Part shown: piece by piece, positions 16,433 through 23,485 of the stretch | How positions within the stretch are numbered: position 1 is the first letter of the stretch | How the letters are laid out: every line of letters starts with the position of its first letter | Assembly (NCBI GenBank): GCA_026417035.1 | Contig: JAOAEA010000040.1 | Location: 1 to 36,470, forward strand | Source of the DNA: Burkholderiales bacterium | Lineage (GTDB): Bacteria; Pseudomonadota; Gammaproteobacteria; Burkholderiales; SG8-39 | Reading direction: 5' to 3' | DNA: 36,470 bases | Notes under the pieces: model-generated | The model's input: the letters and a program-made list of their open reading frames with translations, nothing else | The model's database searches: none | Told to the model about the DNA's origin: nothing | Translations under genes and position numbers: made by a program

Positions 16433-17452
16433 TCAAGTTCCTTTCCCCGCGCGGAAATAATCGAAGCGGTCGATCGAGCGCAGCCGCACTTCGCGCGTCG
16501 CCGCGCCCTGGCGCACCGTGATCGGGATCTCGGTGCCCGCGGGGCCGAGCGCCCACACGCGACGGTAGAACTCCCGGTGCGTGCGCACCGGCACGGCGCC
16601 GACGGCGACCACGACGTCGCCCCGCCGCAGGCCGGCGCGGTCGGCGGGGCCATCGGGGGAGACGCGGGTCACGACGAGGCCGCCCTCGACCTCCTCGGTG
16701 GCGAGCCCCATCCACGGCCGCGGCGGCCCCTTCGCCCTGCCCGCGTCCTGCAGATCCGCGAGGATCGGCTTCAGCAGGTCGATCGGGACGAACATGTTGC
16801 CGGGGCGCGGCGTTCCCGGCTCGACGGCGTCGCGCACGAGCAGCGAGCCGACGCCGACGAGCCGCCCGCCGCGATCGACGAGCGCCGCGCCGGCCCACGC
16901 GAGCGTCGGCGGCGAGGTGAAGAGCGCGCTGTCGAGCAGATACTCCCAGCTCCCCGCGAACGGGCGCTTGGACACGACTTCCGCGAAGCTCACCGCGCCG
17001 GGCCCTCCGTGCGGCATGACGAGGACCGGCTCGCCGACCGCGAGCGCGGCGGCATCGCCGAGCGGCATCGGTGTCACGTTCGGCAGCGGCGCGAGCGAGC
17101 GCAGCAGGCCGAAGCCCGTGGCGTGGTCGTAACCGACGAGCCGCGCCGGAAAGCGCTTGCCCTCGAAGGTCGTGATTTCGATCGCTTCCGGCTCGATCAC
17201 CAGGTAGCCGATGGTCACGATGTGGCCGTTGCCGTCGATCACCACACCCGAGCCCTCGCGCGTCGCGCCGAGCGTCTCGCTCGAGCGCGCGTCGGGCGAG
17301 GCGCGCATGCGCACCTGCACGACGGCCGAGAGCAGCGCCTCGGCCTGGCGCGTCGCCTCCGCGCGCCGCTCGCCTGCGTCCTGCGCGGGCGCGGACGGCG
17401 CCGCCGCGAGCGCGCAGGCGGCGAGCGCGAGGCCGAGGATGGGGAGCCGCAT
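16433..17452 (-). CDS. HtrA/Deg-like PDZ protein with a lost catalytic triad
   Basis: This 339-residue periplasmic protein has a signal peptide (ILGLALAACALAAAPSAPAQ), a trypsin-like region (about 35-235) and one PDZ domain (about 245-325: PWMGLATEEVEGGLVVTRV, SPDGPADRAGLRRGDVVVAVG). By alignment to the DegP pattern the catalytic His of the T-N-N-H-V motif is Tyr83 (GHIVTIGYLV), the Asp is Gly113 (DHATGFGLLR) and the Ser of G-N-S-G-G is Ala187 (AWAGAALVDRGG). All three positions are therefore non-catalytic while the flanking structure-forming residues are kept. It is more likely a binding or scaffolding protein than a protease. The start at ATG 17452 follows CCGGAGGCAACG. It is a single gene on the minus strand, bounded downstream by repeat arrays. 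The residue mapping is mine, by eye. Confidence 0.8.
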   Translation of the reverse strand: MRLPILGLALAACALAAAPSAPAQDAGERRAEATRQAEALLSAVVQVRMRASPDARSSETLGATREGSGVVIDGNGHIVTIGYLVIEPEAIEITTFEGKRFPARLVGYDHATGFGLLRSLAPLPNVTPMPLGDAAALAVGEPVLVMPHGGPGAVSFAEVVSKRPFAGSWEYLLDSALFTSPPTLAWAGAALVDRGGRLVGVGSLLVRDAVEPGTPRPGNMFVPIDLLKPILADLQDAGRAKGPPRPWMGLATEEVEGGLVVTRVSPDGPADRAGLRRGDVVVAVGAVPVRTHREFYRRVWALGPAGTEIPITVRQGAATREVRLRSIDRFDYFRAGKGT

Positions 17453-17522
17453 CGTTGCCTCCGGCGGAGAGTTCGGGCCCGGGGTGCCGTTATACTCCTC
17501 GCTCGTCCACCGTGGGGCCCGC

Positions 17523-17903
17523 ATGTCCTCCACCCCTCCCGGCTTCGATCTCGGCGCGATCGCGGAAGAGCGGATCCAGGCCGCGATCCGCCGCGGGGAG
17601 CTCGACAACCTGCCCGGCGCGGGCAAGCCGCTCGTCCTCGACGACGATCTCCTCGTCCCGGAAGAGGCGCGGGTGGCGAACCGCATCCTCAAGAACGCGG
17701 GGTTCGTGCCGGTGGAGGTGACCGAGCGCCGGGAGATCGCGCTGCTCGCGGCCTCGATCCCGGGGATCCGGGACGACGCCGAACGCGCGCGCGCGATCCA
17801 GAAGCTCGCCGTCCTGGAGCTTCGCTTGGGCGCGCGACGCTCGCTGGCGCTCGGACGGAACGAGCGCTATCGGGAGAAGGTGCTAGCGAAGCTCGGCGGG
17901 TAG
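17523..17903 (+). CDS. DUF1992 protein (DnaJC28-homologous domain)
   Basis: This 126-residue protein of the DUF1992 family, the domain shared with animal DNAJC28, has no known molecular function. The hallmark stretch is GAIAEERIQAAIRRGELDNL followed by PGAGKPLVLDDDLLVPEEARVANRILKNAGFVPVE. A Leu-rich helix and a basic tail (ARRSLALGRNERYREKVLAKLGG) follow. The start is ATG 17523; the frame is open upstream but lacks similarity. A TATACT box (17491-17496) lies 27 bases upstream as a possible -10, without a good -35. It is divergent from the HtrA-like gene and convergent with the pilin-like gene. The stop codons of the two convergent genes sit in the inverted repeat GGTAGC/GCTACC (17899-17919). 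Confidence 0.85.
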   Translation: MSSTPPGFDLGAIAEERIQAAIRRGELDNLPGAGKPLVLDDDLLVPEEARVANRILKNAGFVPVEVTERREIALLAASIPGIRDDAERARAIQKLAVLELRLGARRSLALGRNERYREKVLAKLGG

Positions 17904-17914
17904 CGGGGTCCGGG

Positions 17915-18622
17915 CTACCGGTCGATGGGGCGGCAGACGGCGTAAAGCACGCCGCCCGTGGCGGTGTAAGCGGCGACCGCCGCCCCGAGCGGCTGCCCGG
18001 ACGCGGGGCTCAACGCCGCCCGCACCATCCCCTTGTCGGGTTTGCCGTCGTCGAGCGACGAGTCGAGCGCCTCGGCGATGTGGCCCGGGATGTTGTCCAC
18101 GCAGACGATGGGGAAGCCGAAGCCCAGGCCGCTTCCCTGCACGCCGATCAGCCCGCCCATCGCGTTGATCGGCTGCGCGTGGGGCGTTTCGGATGCCGGG
18201 ATCAGCCCGGCGCGGCGCAGGTGCCACCAGAAGTTGAGCGTCTCCCCGGTGGTCGTGTCGATCGTCATCGTCATCGGATTGCCCGGGGCGGGATCGTTGT
18301 AGCGGCCGGAGAGCACGCGATCGCCATTGCCGTTCCGCGCGCCCGCCCACCGGCCCTCGGCGAGCGGATCGTCGCCGGGTACGGCCCGATAGCGGTCGAA
18401 ATAGAGCGAGAACGCCTGGCTCGCGCCGACGAGCTCGTTGGAGAGATCCTTGATCCGCGCCTGGACGACGAGCGCCTGCCCCTGGACGATGAAGCCGACG
18501 ATCAGGCCGGCGATCACCGCGACGATCGCGAGCTCGGCGAGCGTGAAGCCCGCCTGGCGCGCGGGCGGCAAACGCCCGGCGCCGAGAATGCGGCGACCCG
18601 CCGCGGGGGATCCCCTCTGCAT
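17915..18622 (-). CDS. Type IV pilin-like / pseudopilin protein
   Basis: This 235-residue protein has a prepilin-type N-terminus: leader to Gly25, then FTLAELAIVAVIAGLIVGF, with Glu30 as the conserved +5 residue. It should be processed by a PilD-type peptidase and either assembled into a type IV pilus or type II secretion pseudopilus, or stay in the inner membrane. The C-terminal domain contains YFDRYRAVPGDDPLAE, a pattern common in minor or orphan pilins (V-P-G-D), and few cysteines (Cys187 in IVCVDNIPG and Cys229 near the end), possibly a disulfide loop. The 25-residue leader is long for this class; no closer start is obvious. No other pilus genes are in the window, so it is an orphan. Confidence 0.85.
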   Translation of the reverse strand: MQRGSPAAGRRILGAGRLPPARQAGFTLAELAIVAVIAGLIVGFIVQGQALVVQARIKDLSNELVGASQAFSLYFDRYRAVPGDDPLAEGRWAGARNGNGDRVLSGRYNDPAPGNPMTMTIDTTTGETLNFWWHLRRAGLIPASETPHAQPINAMGGLIGVQGSGLGFGFPIVCVDNIPGHIAEALDSSLDDGKPDKGMVRAALSPASGQPLGAAVAAYTATGGVLYAVCRPIDR

Positions 18623-18746
18623 CCGTTCTCGTTCTTGGCGTGTGTGTGCCGCGCCGCTGGAGTTTCTTGTTCGCCGCCCGTACGGGCGGAATGAGCGGCT
18701 TCCGGCTGGCCGGGATGCTAAGCGACGGGGTGCGGAATGCCGAGAA

Positions 18747-18767
18747 GTTCACGTTTTCCCCGTGAAC
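18747..18767. promoter_or_regulatory. Inverted repeat in the pilin/MFS divergent region
   Basis: GTTCACG (18747-18753) and CGTGAAC (18761-18767) are a perfect 7-base inverted repeat with a pyrimidine-rich 7-base spacer. They stand out in an AT-richer patch of the 289-base gap between two divergently transcribed genes. It could be an operator for either gene. Nothing else recognisable lies in the gap apart from the AAGGAGG ribosome site of the MFS gene. Confidence 0.4.
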
Positions 18768-18911
18768 AATTTCGCATTCGGCGATGCCGCGCGGATCGGG
18801 CCGCGCGTCGTGTCGGCCCGCCGACGGGCAGCCCGCCTGCACGCGAAGGTGCGAGCGCCGTTGAAGAACCTCGGCTAACATGCGGCACGCGCACGGGAAA
18901 AGGAGGCTGCG

Positions 18912-20111
18912 ATGACCTCGCGCCCCGCACGTCGCCTGACGCTCTACCTCAACGTCGGCCATGCGTTGGACCACCTCGTCATGCTCATCTACCCGACGGT
19001 GGTCCTCGCGCTGGCCGCCGCGTGGAATCGTCCCTACGCCGAGCTCCTGCCGCTCTCGCTCGGCGGCTTCATCGCGTTCGGCGCCTTCTCTCTGCCGGCC
19101 GGCTGGCTCGCGGACCACTGGAGCCGCTTCGGCATGATGGTGGTCTTCTTCCTCGGCGTCGGCGCGGCCTCGATCCTCACCGGGCTCGCGCAATCCGAGT
19201 GGCAGATCGCCGCGGGCCTCACGCTCGTCGGCCTCTTCGCCGCGATCTACCACCCCGTCGGCATCGCGATGCTCGTCGCCGAGGCGCCCAAGGTGGGCAG
19301 GACGCTCGGCGTGAACGGCGTGTTCGGCAACGTCGGCGTCGCGTTCGCGGCACTCCTCGCCGGCGCGCTCGCCGACCTCGCCACCTGGCGCGCGGCGTTC
19401 ATCGTGCCGGGCATCGCCGCGATCGCGCTCGGCCTGGGCTTCTTCCTCGCCGGGCGCGGCGTCGACCCGGAGCGTGGCAAGGCGAAGGGTCCGGCGATCC
19501 GGCTGCCGCGCGAGCTGCTCGTGCGGGTGTTCCTGGTCATCGCGGTCACCACCGCGGCGGGCGGCCTCATTTTCAACGCGACGACGGTGTCGATGCCCAA
19601 GCTCTTCCAGGAACGGCTCGCCGCGATCACCGACACGACCTTCGGCATCGGCGCCCTGGTGAGCATCGTCTACCTCATCGCCGCGATGGCGCAGCTCCTC
19701 GTCGGCTGGCTGATCGACCGGCATTCGCTCAAGGCGGTCTTCGTGACGGTCGCGCTGGCGCAGGTGCCGCTGCTCGCGGCCGCCGGGACGAGCGAGGGCA
19801 CGGCCATGATGGTCGTCGCCGTGGCGATGATGTTCTTCGTGTTCGGGCAGATCCCGATCAACGACGCGATGATCGCGCGCTACACGGCGGAGGAGTGGCG
19901 GGCGCGGGCCTACTCGGTCCGCTACGTCGTCTCCTTCATGGGGAGCGCGCTCGCCGTGCCGCTGGTCGCGGCGGTGAGCGCCGCTTACGGTGCGCTCGGG
20001 CCGGTCTATCCGGTGCTCGCGGTCTTCGCCGCGCTGATCCTCGCCGCCGCGCTCGCGCTGCCCGGGGATCGGGCCATCGCGGCTCGCGGGCGCGCGAGCG
20101 TCGTCGCCTGA
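18912..20111 (+). CDS. MFS transporter, Fsr-like
   Basis: This 399-residue inner-membrane transporter of the major facilitator superfamily has about 12 hydrophobic segments. The N-terminal VGHALDHLVMLIYPTVVLALA resembles the fosmidomycin-resistance (Fsr) type. The motif A-like loop between helices 2 and 3 is GWLADHWSRFG, and a second one (GWLIDRHSLKAVF) follows helix 8, as expected for the two six-helix halves. Export of a drug or metabolite is the family-level expectation; the substrate cannot be read. A strong AAGGAGG sits seven bases before the ATG. The gene is divergent from the pilin-like gene and is followed by a weak hairpin. It stands alone in its orientation. Confidence 0.85.
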   Translation: MTSRPARRLTLYLNVGHALDHLVMLIYPTVVLALAAAWNRPYAELLPLSLGGFIAFGAFSLPAGWLADHWSRFGMMVVFFLGVGAASILTGLAQSEWQIAAGLTLVGLFAAIYHPVGIAMLVAEAPKVGRTLGVNGVFGNVGVAFAALLAGALADLATWRAAFIVPGIAAIALGLGFFLAGRGVDPERGKAKGPAIRLPRELLVRVFLVIAVTTAAGGLIFNATTVSMPKLFQERLAAITDTTFGIGALVSIVYLIAAMAQLLVGWLIDRHSLKAVFVTVALAQVPLLAAAGTSEGTAMMVVAVAMMFFVFGQIPINDAMIARYTAEEWRARAYSVRYVVSFMGSALAVPLVAAVSAAYGALGPVYPVLAVFAALILAAALALPGDRAIAARGRASVVA

Positions 20112-20116
20112 AGGAC

Positions 20117-20134
20117 AGAGCGCCCGCGCTCTTC
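20117..20134 (+). terminator. Weak terminator hairpin after the MFS gene
   Basis: AGAGCG (20117-20122) and CGCTCT (20127-20132) pair over a CCCG loop, followed by only two T. It begins six bases after the MFS stop and precedes the convergent PIN gene. Confidence 0.4.
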
Positions 20135-20150
20135 CCGGGGCCGGTGGGCC

Positions 20151-20627
20151 TCAGCCGGCCGCGCCCGTGCCCCCGGCGAGGTGCGCCTGTGCCGCGCGCG
20201 CGAGCGTCGCGTCGAAGGTCGCCAAAGGCGCTTCCAGGCGCTCGGCGAGCCAGAGATACACGGCGTCGTAGGCCGTCAGCCGGTAGCGAAGCGCCAGCGT
20301 GAGCGCCGCGGCCGGATCGATCCCGTGGCGCTCGATGACGAGCGCGCCGTAGGCTGCGAGCGCGGTCGCCACGGCCTCCTGCGGCAGCCGCGCCCGCCGC
20401 ACCTTCATCACCGCGACGTTCGTCATCTCGAAGTCGACGAGATGCGGCGCGGCCGCGAGCCGCCCTTGCAGCAGGGCGACGGCTTGCGCGGCTTCCTCCT
20501 CGCCGAAGACGGCCGCCGCGAGCACGGTCGTATCGGCGACGATCCGCGGGCGGCGGGCGTAGGCCGCGGGCGGCTCGGCGACACGCAGCGTCGCGCGCAC
20601 GGTGCGTTTGCTCTGCGCAGCGGCCAT
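20151..20627 (-). CDS. PIN-domain ribonuclease toxin (VapC/FitB-like)
   Basis: This 158-residue PIN-domain protein is most likely the toxin of a type II toxin-antitoxin pair, cleaving RNA with Mg2+/Mn2+. The acidic residues of the active site are visible: Asp32 in IVADTTVLAA, Glu67 in VDFEMTNVAV, Asp121 in RLTAYDAVYLWLA and Asp139 in ATFDATLA. The order and spacing are normal for VapC. The start is uncertain: ATG 20627 gives a 28-residue basic extension before the PIN core, and GTG ten codons in is an alternative. It lies 65 bases downstream of the RHH antitoxin gene, a larger gap than usual. Plasmid or chromosomal stabilisation cannot be judged from the window. Confidence 0.8.
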   Translation of the reverse strand: MAAAQSKRTVRATLRVAEPPAAYARRPRIVADTTVLAAAVFGEEEAAQAVALLQGRLAAAPHLVDFEMTNVAVMKVRRARLPQEAVATALAAYGALVIERHGIDPAAALTLALRYRLTAYDAVYLWLAERLEAPLATFDATLARAAQAHLAGGTGAAG

Positions 20628-20692
20628 CAGCCTGCGGAACAGCCGATGCAGGGCGTCGAAAGGGAAGGCTTCCGCCGTTGCTCGAGCATCGG

Positions 20693-20962
20693 TCAGCGGC
20701 GGTCCCGCATTTCGCGGATCCAGGCCGCGGAGCTTGCGGTCCCCTGCGGGAAGAGCTTGCGCGCGCGCGCCGCGACCTCCTCGATCGACAGGCTGCGCGG
20801 CGGCGCGGGCGCGAGCGAGGGCGCGGGCGCGCGCTCTTCGGCCGCGGCCTCGAGGATGCTCAGGAGCTCGCGCTGCAGGGAGCGCCGGTTGCGTTCGGCA
20901 CGGGCACGCAGCCGTTCGGCCAGTGCGTCCGGGACGTTCTTGACGGAGAGGTTGACGGGCAC
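20693..20962 (-). CDS. Ribbon-helix-helix antitoxin (FitA/Arc-type)
   Basis: This 89-residue antitoxin pairs with the PIN-domain toxin downstream. The N-terminal MPVNLSVKNVPDALAERLRA plus RAERNRRSLQRELLSILEAA is a typical ribbon-helix-helix DNA-binding domain of the FitA/Arc kind. The Pro/Ala-rich linker and the C-terminal EEVAARARKLFPQGTASSAA would wrap the toxin. The start codon is GTG at 20962, supported by the domain beginning there. Family members bind their own promoter as a complex with the toxin, so autoregulation is expected, but I see no clear palindromic operator in the 130 bases upstream. It is the first gene of the pair. Confidence 0.82.
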   Translation of the reverse strand: MPVNLSVKNVPDALAERLRARAERNRRSLQRELLSILEAAAEERAPAPSLAPAPPRSLSIEEVAARARKLFPQGTASSAAWIREMRDRR

Positions 20963-21088
20963 GGCGGTTCCGGAATGGATCCGATGGTGCCATTCTGGAT
21001 CCCGCGTGGTTCGTCGTCAAGCCCGGAGCAGGCACGCGGCCGCCCGGTCGGAGGCGGCGCGCGAACGGCGGGAACATCCCCTTTTCCG

Positions 21089-21194
21089 AGGGAGAGGGTG
21101 CTAAGCCAGCGCTCCGCGCGCGAAGGGATGAACGCTCCCCCTCTCCCCACCCTCTCCCCCAGGGAGAGGGTGCTAAGCCAGCGCTCCGCGCGCG
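21089..21194. repeat. 34-base direct repeat duplicating the 3' end of the aldolase gene
   Basis: Two identical 34-base copies, 21089-21122 and 21161-21194 (period 72), start AGGGAGAGGGTGCTAAGCC. The second copy holds the last seven codons or so and the stop of the minus-strand aldolase gene; the first lies in the downstream spacer. The copy in the gene is joined to a complete hairpin (21148-21172), the other to a partial one. Confidence 0.85.
21148..21172 (-). terminator. Hairpin at the 3' end of the aldolase gene
   Basis: CACCCTCTCCC (21148-21158) and GGGAGAGGGTG (21162-21172) form a perfect 11-bp stem with a 3-base loop directly after the stop codon. There is no T-run, so it may protect the mRNA end rather than terminate. 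The CCCTCTCCC/GGGAGAGGG type of repeat is common in high-GC proteobacterial intergenic DNA. Confidence 0.6.
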
Positions 21195-22300
21195 GTGATG
21201 GGCCACACCGCCTCGACGCGATCGCCGCGCACGCAGACGATCCAGTCGTAGAGGTTGACGGTGGGGTCGCAGTGGCCGGGGACGAGGCGCACGCGCTCGC
21301 CGGGCGCGGGCCCGCGGGCGCCCGGGGCGATCGCGAGCACGCCGTGCTCGTCGGAGGCCTTCGCATAGGCGACCCCCGGCCATCCGACGAGGATCGGCAT
21401 GCCCGAGTCCACGCTCGAGGCCTTGAGCCCGGCGTCCACCACCGCGCGATCGGCCGCCGGCGCGCTCATCACCGTGGCCAGCACGAAGAGGCTCTGCGCG
21501 AAGCTCGGGAGGGCAGCGCCCGCGTCGGCCCACGCATTGCGGTTGTAGTCGGCGTCCATGAAGACGTACGACCCCGGCTGGATCTCGCCGTAGACGCCGC
21601 TCGCCATCTCGAACGCGAACGTCCCGGTCCCGCCCCCGGTGACCAGCGGGCACGCGATGCCGCGCGACTCGATCCGCGCGCGCGTGTCGCGCGCGAGCGC
21701 CGCGGCCTGCGCGACGGCCGCGCGCCGCTCGGCGACCGCGCGCAGGTGCTGTGCCCCGCCGTGGTAGGCGTGCAGCCCCGCGAAGCGCAGCCCCGGCGCC
21801 GAGGCGATCGCCGCTGCGAGCGCGACCGCCGGCTCGCCCGGCGCGACGCCGCACCGGTGCTGGCCGACGTCCACCTCGACGAAGACCTCGACGGTGCTCC
21901 CCGCCGCCTGCGCGGCCGCGGCGATGTCGCGCGCGTTCGCGGCGTCGTCGCAGCACACCGACACCTTCGCGCGGCGCGCGAGCCGCGCGAGCCGCTCGAG
22001 CTTGGCGCGCCCCACCACCTCGTTCGATACGAAGACGTCGCCGATGCCGGCGTCCACGAACGCCTCGGCCTCGCTCGTCTTCTGCGCGCAGACGCCCACC
22101 GCGCCGAGCGCGATCTGGCGCTTCGCGATCTCGGGGCACTTGTGCGACTTGGCGTGCGGGCGCAGGCGCACCCCCGAGCCGCGCACGAACGCTGCCATCG
22201 CCTCGAGATTCGCCTCGAACGCCGCGAGCTCGAGGACGAGCGCGGGCGTGTCGATGGCGTCGATCGGATCGCCGGCGCGGGCCGGCGGGGCCTGGGACAT
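21173..22300 (-). CDS. D-threonine aldolase / 3-hydroxy-D-aspartate aldolase-like, PLP-dependent
   Basis: This 375-residue PLP enzyme of the fold-III DSD1 family (alanine-racemase-like N-terminal barrel) includes D-threonine aldolase, D-3-hydroxyaspartate aldolase and D-serine dehydratase. The PLP lysine is Lys51 in RLRPHAKSHKCPEIA; AVGVCAQKTSEAEAF and VFVSNEVVG follow as in that family. The C-terminal beta domain ends with the metal site GHCDPTVNLYD (His343, Asp345). Such enzymes cleave a beta-hydroxy-D-amino acid to glycine (or glyoxylate chemistry) and an aldehyde, in the cytosol. The substrate cannot be fixed among these. It is divergent from the dienoyl-reductase-like SDR with mirrored -10 boxes between. 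Its 3' end is duplicated downstream. Confidence 0.85.
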   Translation of the reverse strand: MSQAPPARAGDPIDAIDTPALVLELAAFEANLEAMAAFVRGSGVRLRPHAKSHKCPEIAKRQIALGAVGVCAQKTSEAEAFVDAGIGDVFVSNEVVGRAKLERLARLARRAKVSVCCDDAANARDIAAAAQAAGSTVEVFVEVDVGQHRCGVAPGEPAVALAAAIASAPGLRFAGLHAYHGGAQHLRAVAERRAAVAQAAALARDTRARIESRGIACPLVTGGGTGTFAFEMASGVYGEIQPGSYVFMDADYNRNAWADAGAALPSFAQSLFVLATVMSAPAADRAVVDAGLKASSVDSGMPILVGWPGVAYAKASDEHGVLAIAPGARGPAPGERVRLVPGHCDPTVNLYDWIVCVRGDRVEAVWPITARGALA

Positions 22301-22341
22301 GGTTCGTTCTCCGGTGGCTCGCGGGACGCGCGCCGCGGCGC

Positions 22342-22375
22342 CGATTATCCCCGCCGCGGCGATCCGCGATAATCG
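22342..22375. promoter_or_regulatory. Mirrored -10 boxes: overlapping divergent promoters
   Basis: CGATTATC (22342-22349) and GATAATCG (22368-22375) are a perfect 8-base inverted repeat with an 18-base spacer. Each arm reads GATAAT on one strand, a 5/6 match to a -10 box, in the 113-base gap between the divergent aldolase and SDR genes. TTATCC at 22345-22350 would then serve as a weak -35 for the plus-strand promoter with 17-base spacing. Alternatively the arms form one operator. Confidence 0.5.
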
Positions 22376-22413
22376 CCCGCATCGCCCCGCGCCGGGGTCA
22401 GAAGGGAGTCCGC

Positions 22414-23295
22414 ATGTTCCGACCCGATCTCTTGCAGGGCAAGCGCGTCCTCGTTACCGGCGGCGGCACCGGCCTCGGCCGGGAGATCGCGAAGCGCTAT
22501 CTCGAGCTCGGCGCCTCTCTCTACATCTGCGGCCGGCGCAAGGAGGTGCTCGACCGCACGGCGGCGGAGCTCGCCGCGGCCGGTCCCGGGCCGGTGAAGA
22601 CCTGGTCGGTCGACATCCGCCAGGCGCAGGCCGTGGACGAGATGGTCGAGTGGATCTGGGAGGACGGCGGGCCGCTCGATGCGCTCGTGAACAACGCCGC
22701 GGGCAATTTCATCAGCCGCACCGAAGACCTCTCGCCGCGCGGGTTCGACGCGATCGCGAACATCGTGCTGCACGGCACGTTCTACGTGACGCAGGCCGTT
22801 GGCAAGCGCTGGATCGCCGGCGGCCGCCGCGGCTCCGTCGTCTCGATCCTCGTCACCTGGATCTGGACCGGCTCGCCCTACGTCGTGCCCTCGGCGATGT
22901 CGAAGGCGGGCATCGCGGTCATGACCGAGTCGCTCGCGGTCGAGTGGGGAAGGTTCGGGATCCGCCTGAACGCGATCGCGCCCGGCCCGTTCCCGACCGA
23001 GGGCATGAGCGCGCGCCTCTCGCCCGGCCAGACGGCCGAGCAGCGCTCCGCGGGGAGGAACCCGATGGGCCGCATCGGCCGCATGGAGGAGCTCGCGAAC
23101 CTCGCGACCTTCCTCGTCGCCGACGGCTGCGAATGGCTCACCGGCCAGACGATCGCGCTCGACGGCGCCGCGCATCTCGCCGGCGTCGGGACGTTCTACG
23201 ACCTGCGCGACTGGACGGACGGGGACTGGGCGCGGGCGAGGGAAGCCATCAAGGCGACGAACGCGCGGGACAAGGCGGCGCGGTCGTCGCCCTGA
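22414..23295 (+). CDS. SDR of the 2,4-dienoyl-CoA reductase (DECR) type
   Basis: This 293-residue cytosolic NADPH-dependent SDR most resembles animal DECR: TGGGTGLGREIAKRYLELGA (cofactor), NNAAGNFI, and TGSPYVVPSAMSKAGIAVMT around Lys164. It lacks the canonical YxxxK tyrosine (Ser160), as expected for DECR enzymes, which use a displaced Tyr. At my aligned position of that displaced Tyr there is Trp149 (VTWIWTG). DECR removes double bonds at even positions so that polyunsaturated acyl-CoAs can enter beta-oxidation, matching the fad genes in this contig. ATG 22414 follows AAGGGAG. The last 13 codons belong to an 89-base tandem repeat that extends downstream. A specificity for other enoyl substrates is possible. 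Confidence 0.82.
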   Translation: MFRPDLLQGKRVLVTGGGTGLGREIAKRYLELGASLYICGRRKEVLDRTAAELAAAGPGPVKTWSVDIRQAQAVDEMVEWIWEDGGPLDALVNNAAGNFISRTEDLSPRGFDAIANIVLHGTFYVTQAVGKRWIAGGRRGSVVSILVTWIWTGSPYVVPSAMSKAGIAVMTESLAVEWGRFGIRLNAIAPGPFPTEGMSARLSPGQTAEQRSAGRNPMGRIGRMEELANLATFLVADGCEWLTGQTIALDGAAHLAGVGTFYDLRDWTDGDWARAREAIKATNARDKAARSSP

Positions 23296-23466
23296 CTCGA
23301 GGGGTCTACAGGGGAGCATCGCTCCCCTGTTCGATCGCTCAGGAGACGAACGCCCGGGACAAGGCCGCGCGGTCGTCGCCCTGACTCGAGGGGTCTACAG
23401 GGGAGCATCGCTCCCCTGTTCGATCGCTCAGGCGACGAACGCGCGGGACAAGGCGGCGCGGTCGCC
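23256..23466. repeat. 89-base tandem repeat including the SDR 3' end
   Basis: The units start at 23256, 23345 and 23434 (GACGAACGC...), exactly 89 bases apart. The first two are full and differ at only a few positions; the third is partial (about 31 bases). Unit 1 contains the last 13 codons and stop of the SDR gene and a hairpin. Unit 2 repeats both as non-coding DNA. Confidence 0.92.
23308..23330 (+). terminator. Hairpin after the SDR gene, repeated at 23397-23419
   Basis: ACAGGGGAGC (23308-23317) and GCTCCCCTGT (23321-23330) pair perfectly over a 3-base loop, 12 bases after the SDR stop. An identical copy lies 89 bases further on. Only two T follow, so termination strength is uncertain. 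The hairpin also faces the convergent MFS gene at 23486. Confidence 0.6.
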
Positions 23467-23485
23467 TCGGGCGGCGCGCCACGCT

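Noticed and set aside
20151..22382. 743-codon minus-strand frame spanning the PIN toxin and the aldolase
   Set aside because: Only the last 158 codons match a PIN domain. The rest overlaps the antitoxin and aldolase genes in a different frame.
23256..23466. Possible CRISPR array
   Set aside because: The 89-base period covers coding and hairpin sequence with no spacers, too few units and no cas genes; it is a tandem duplication.
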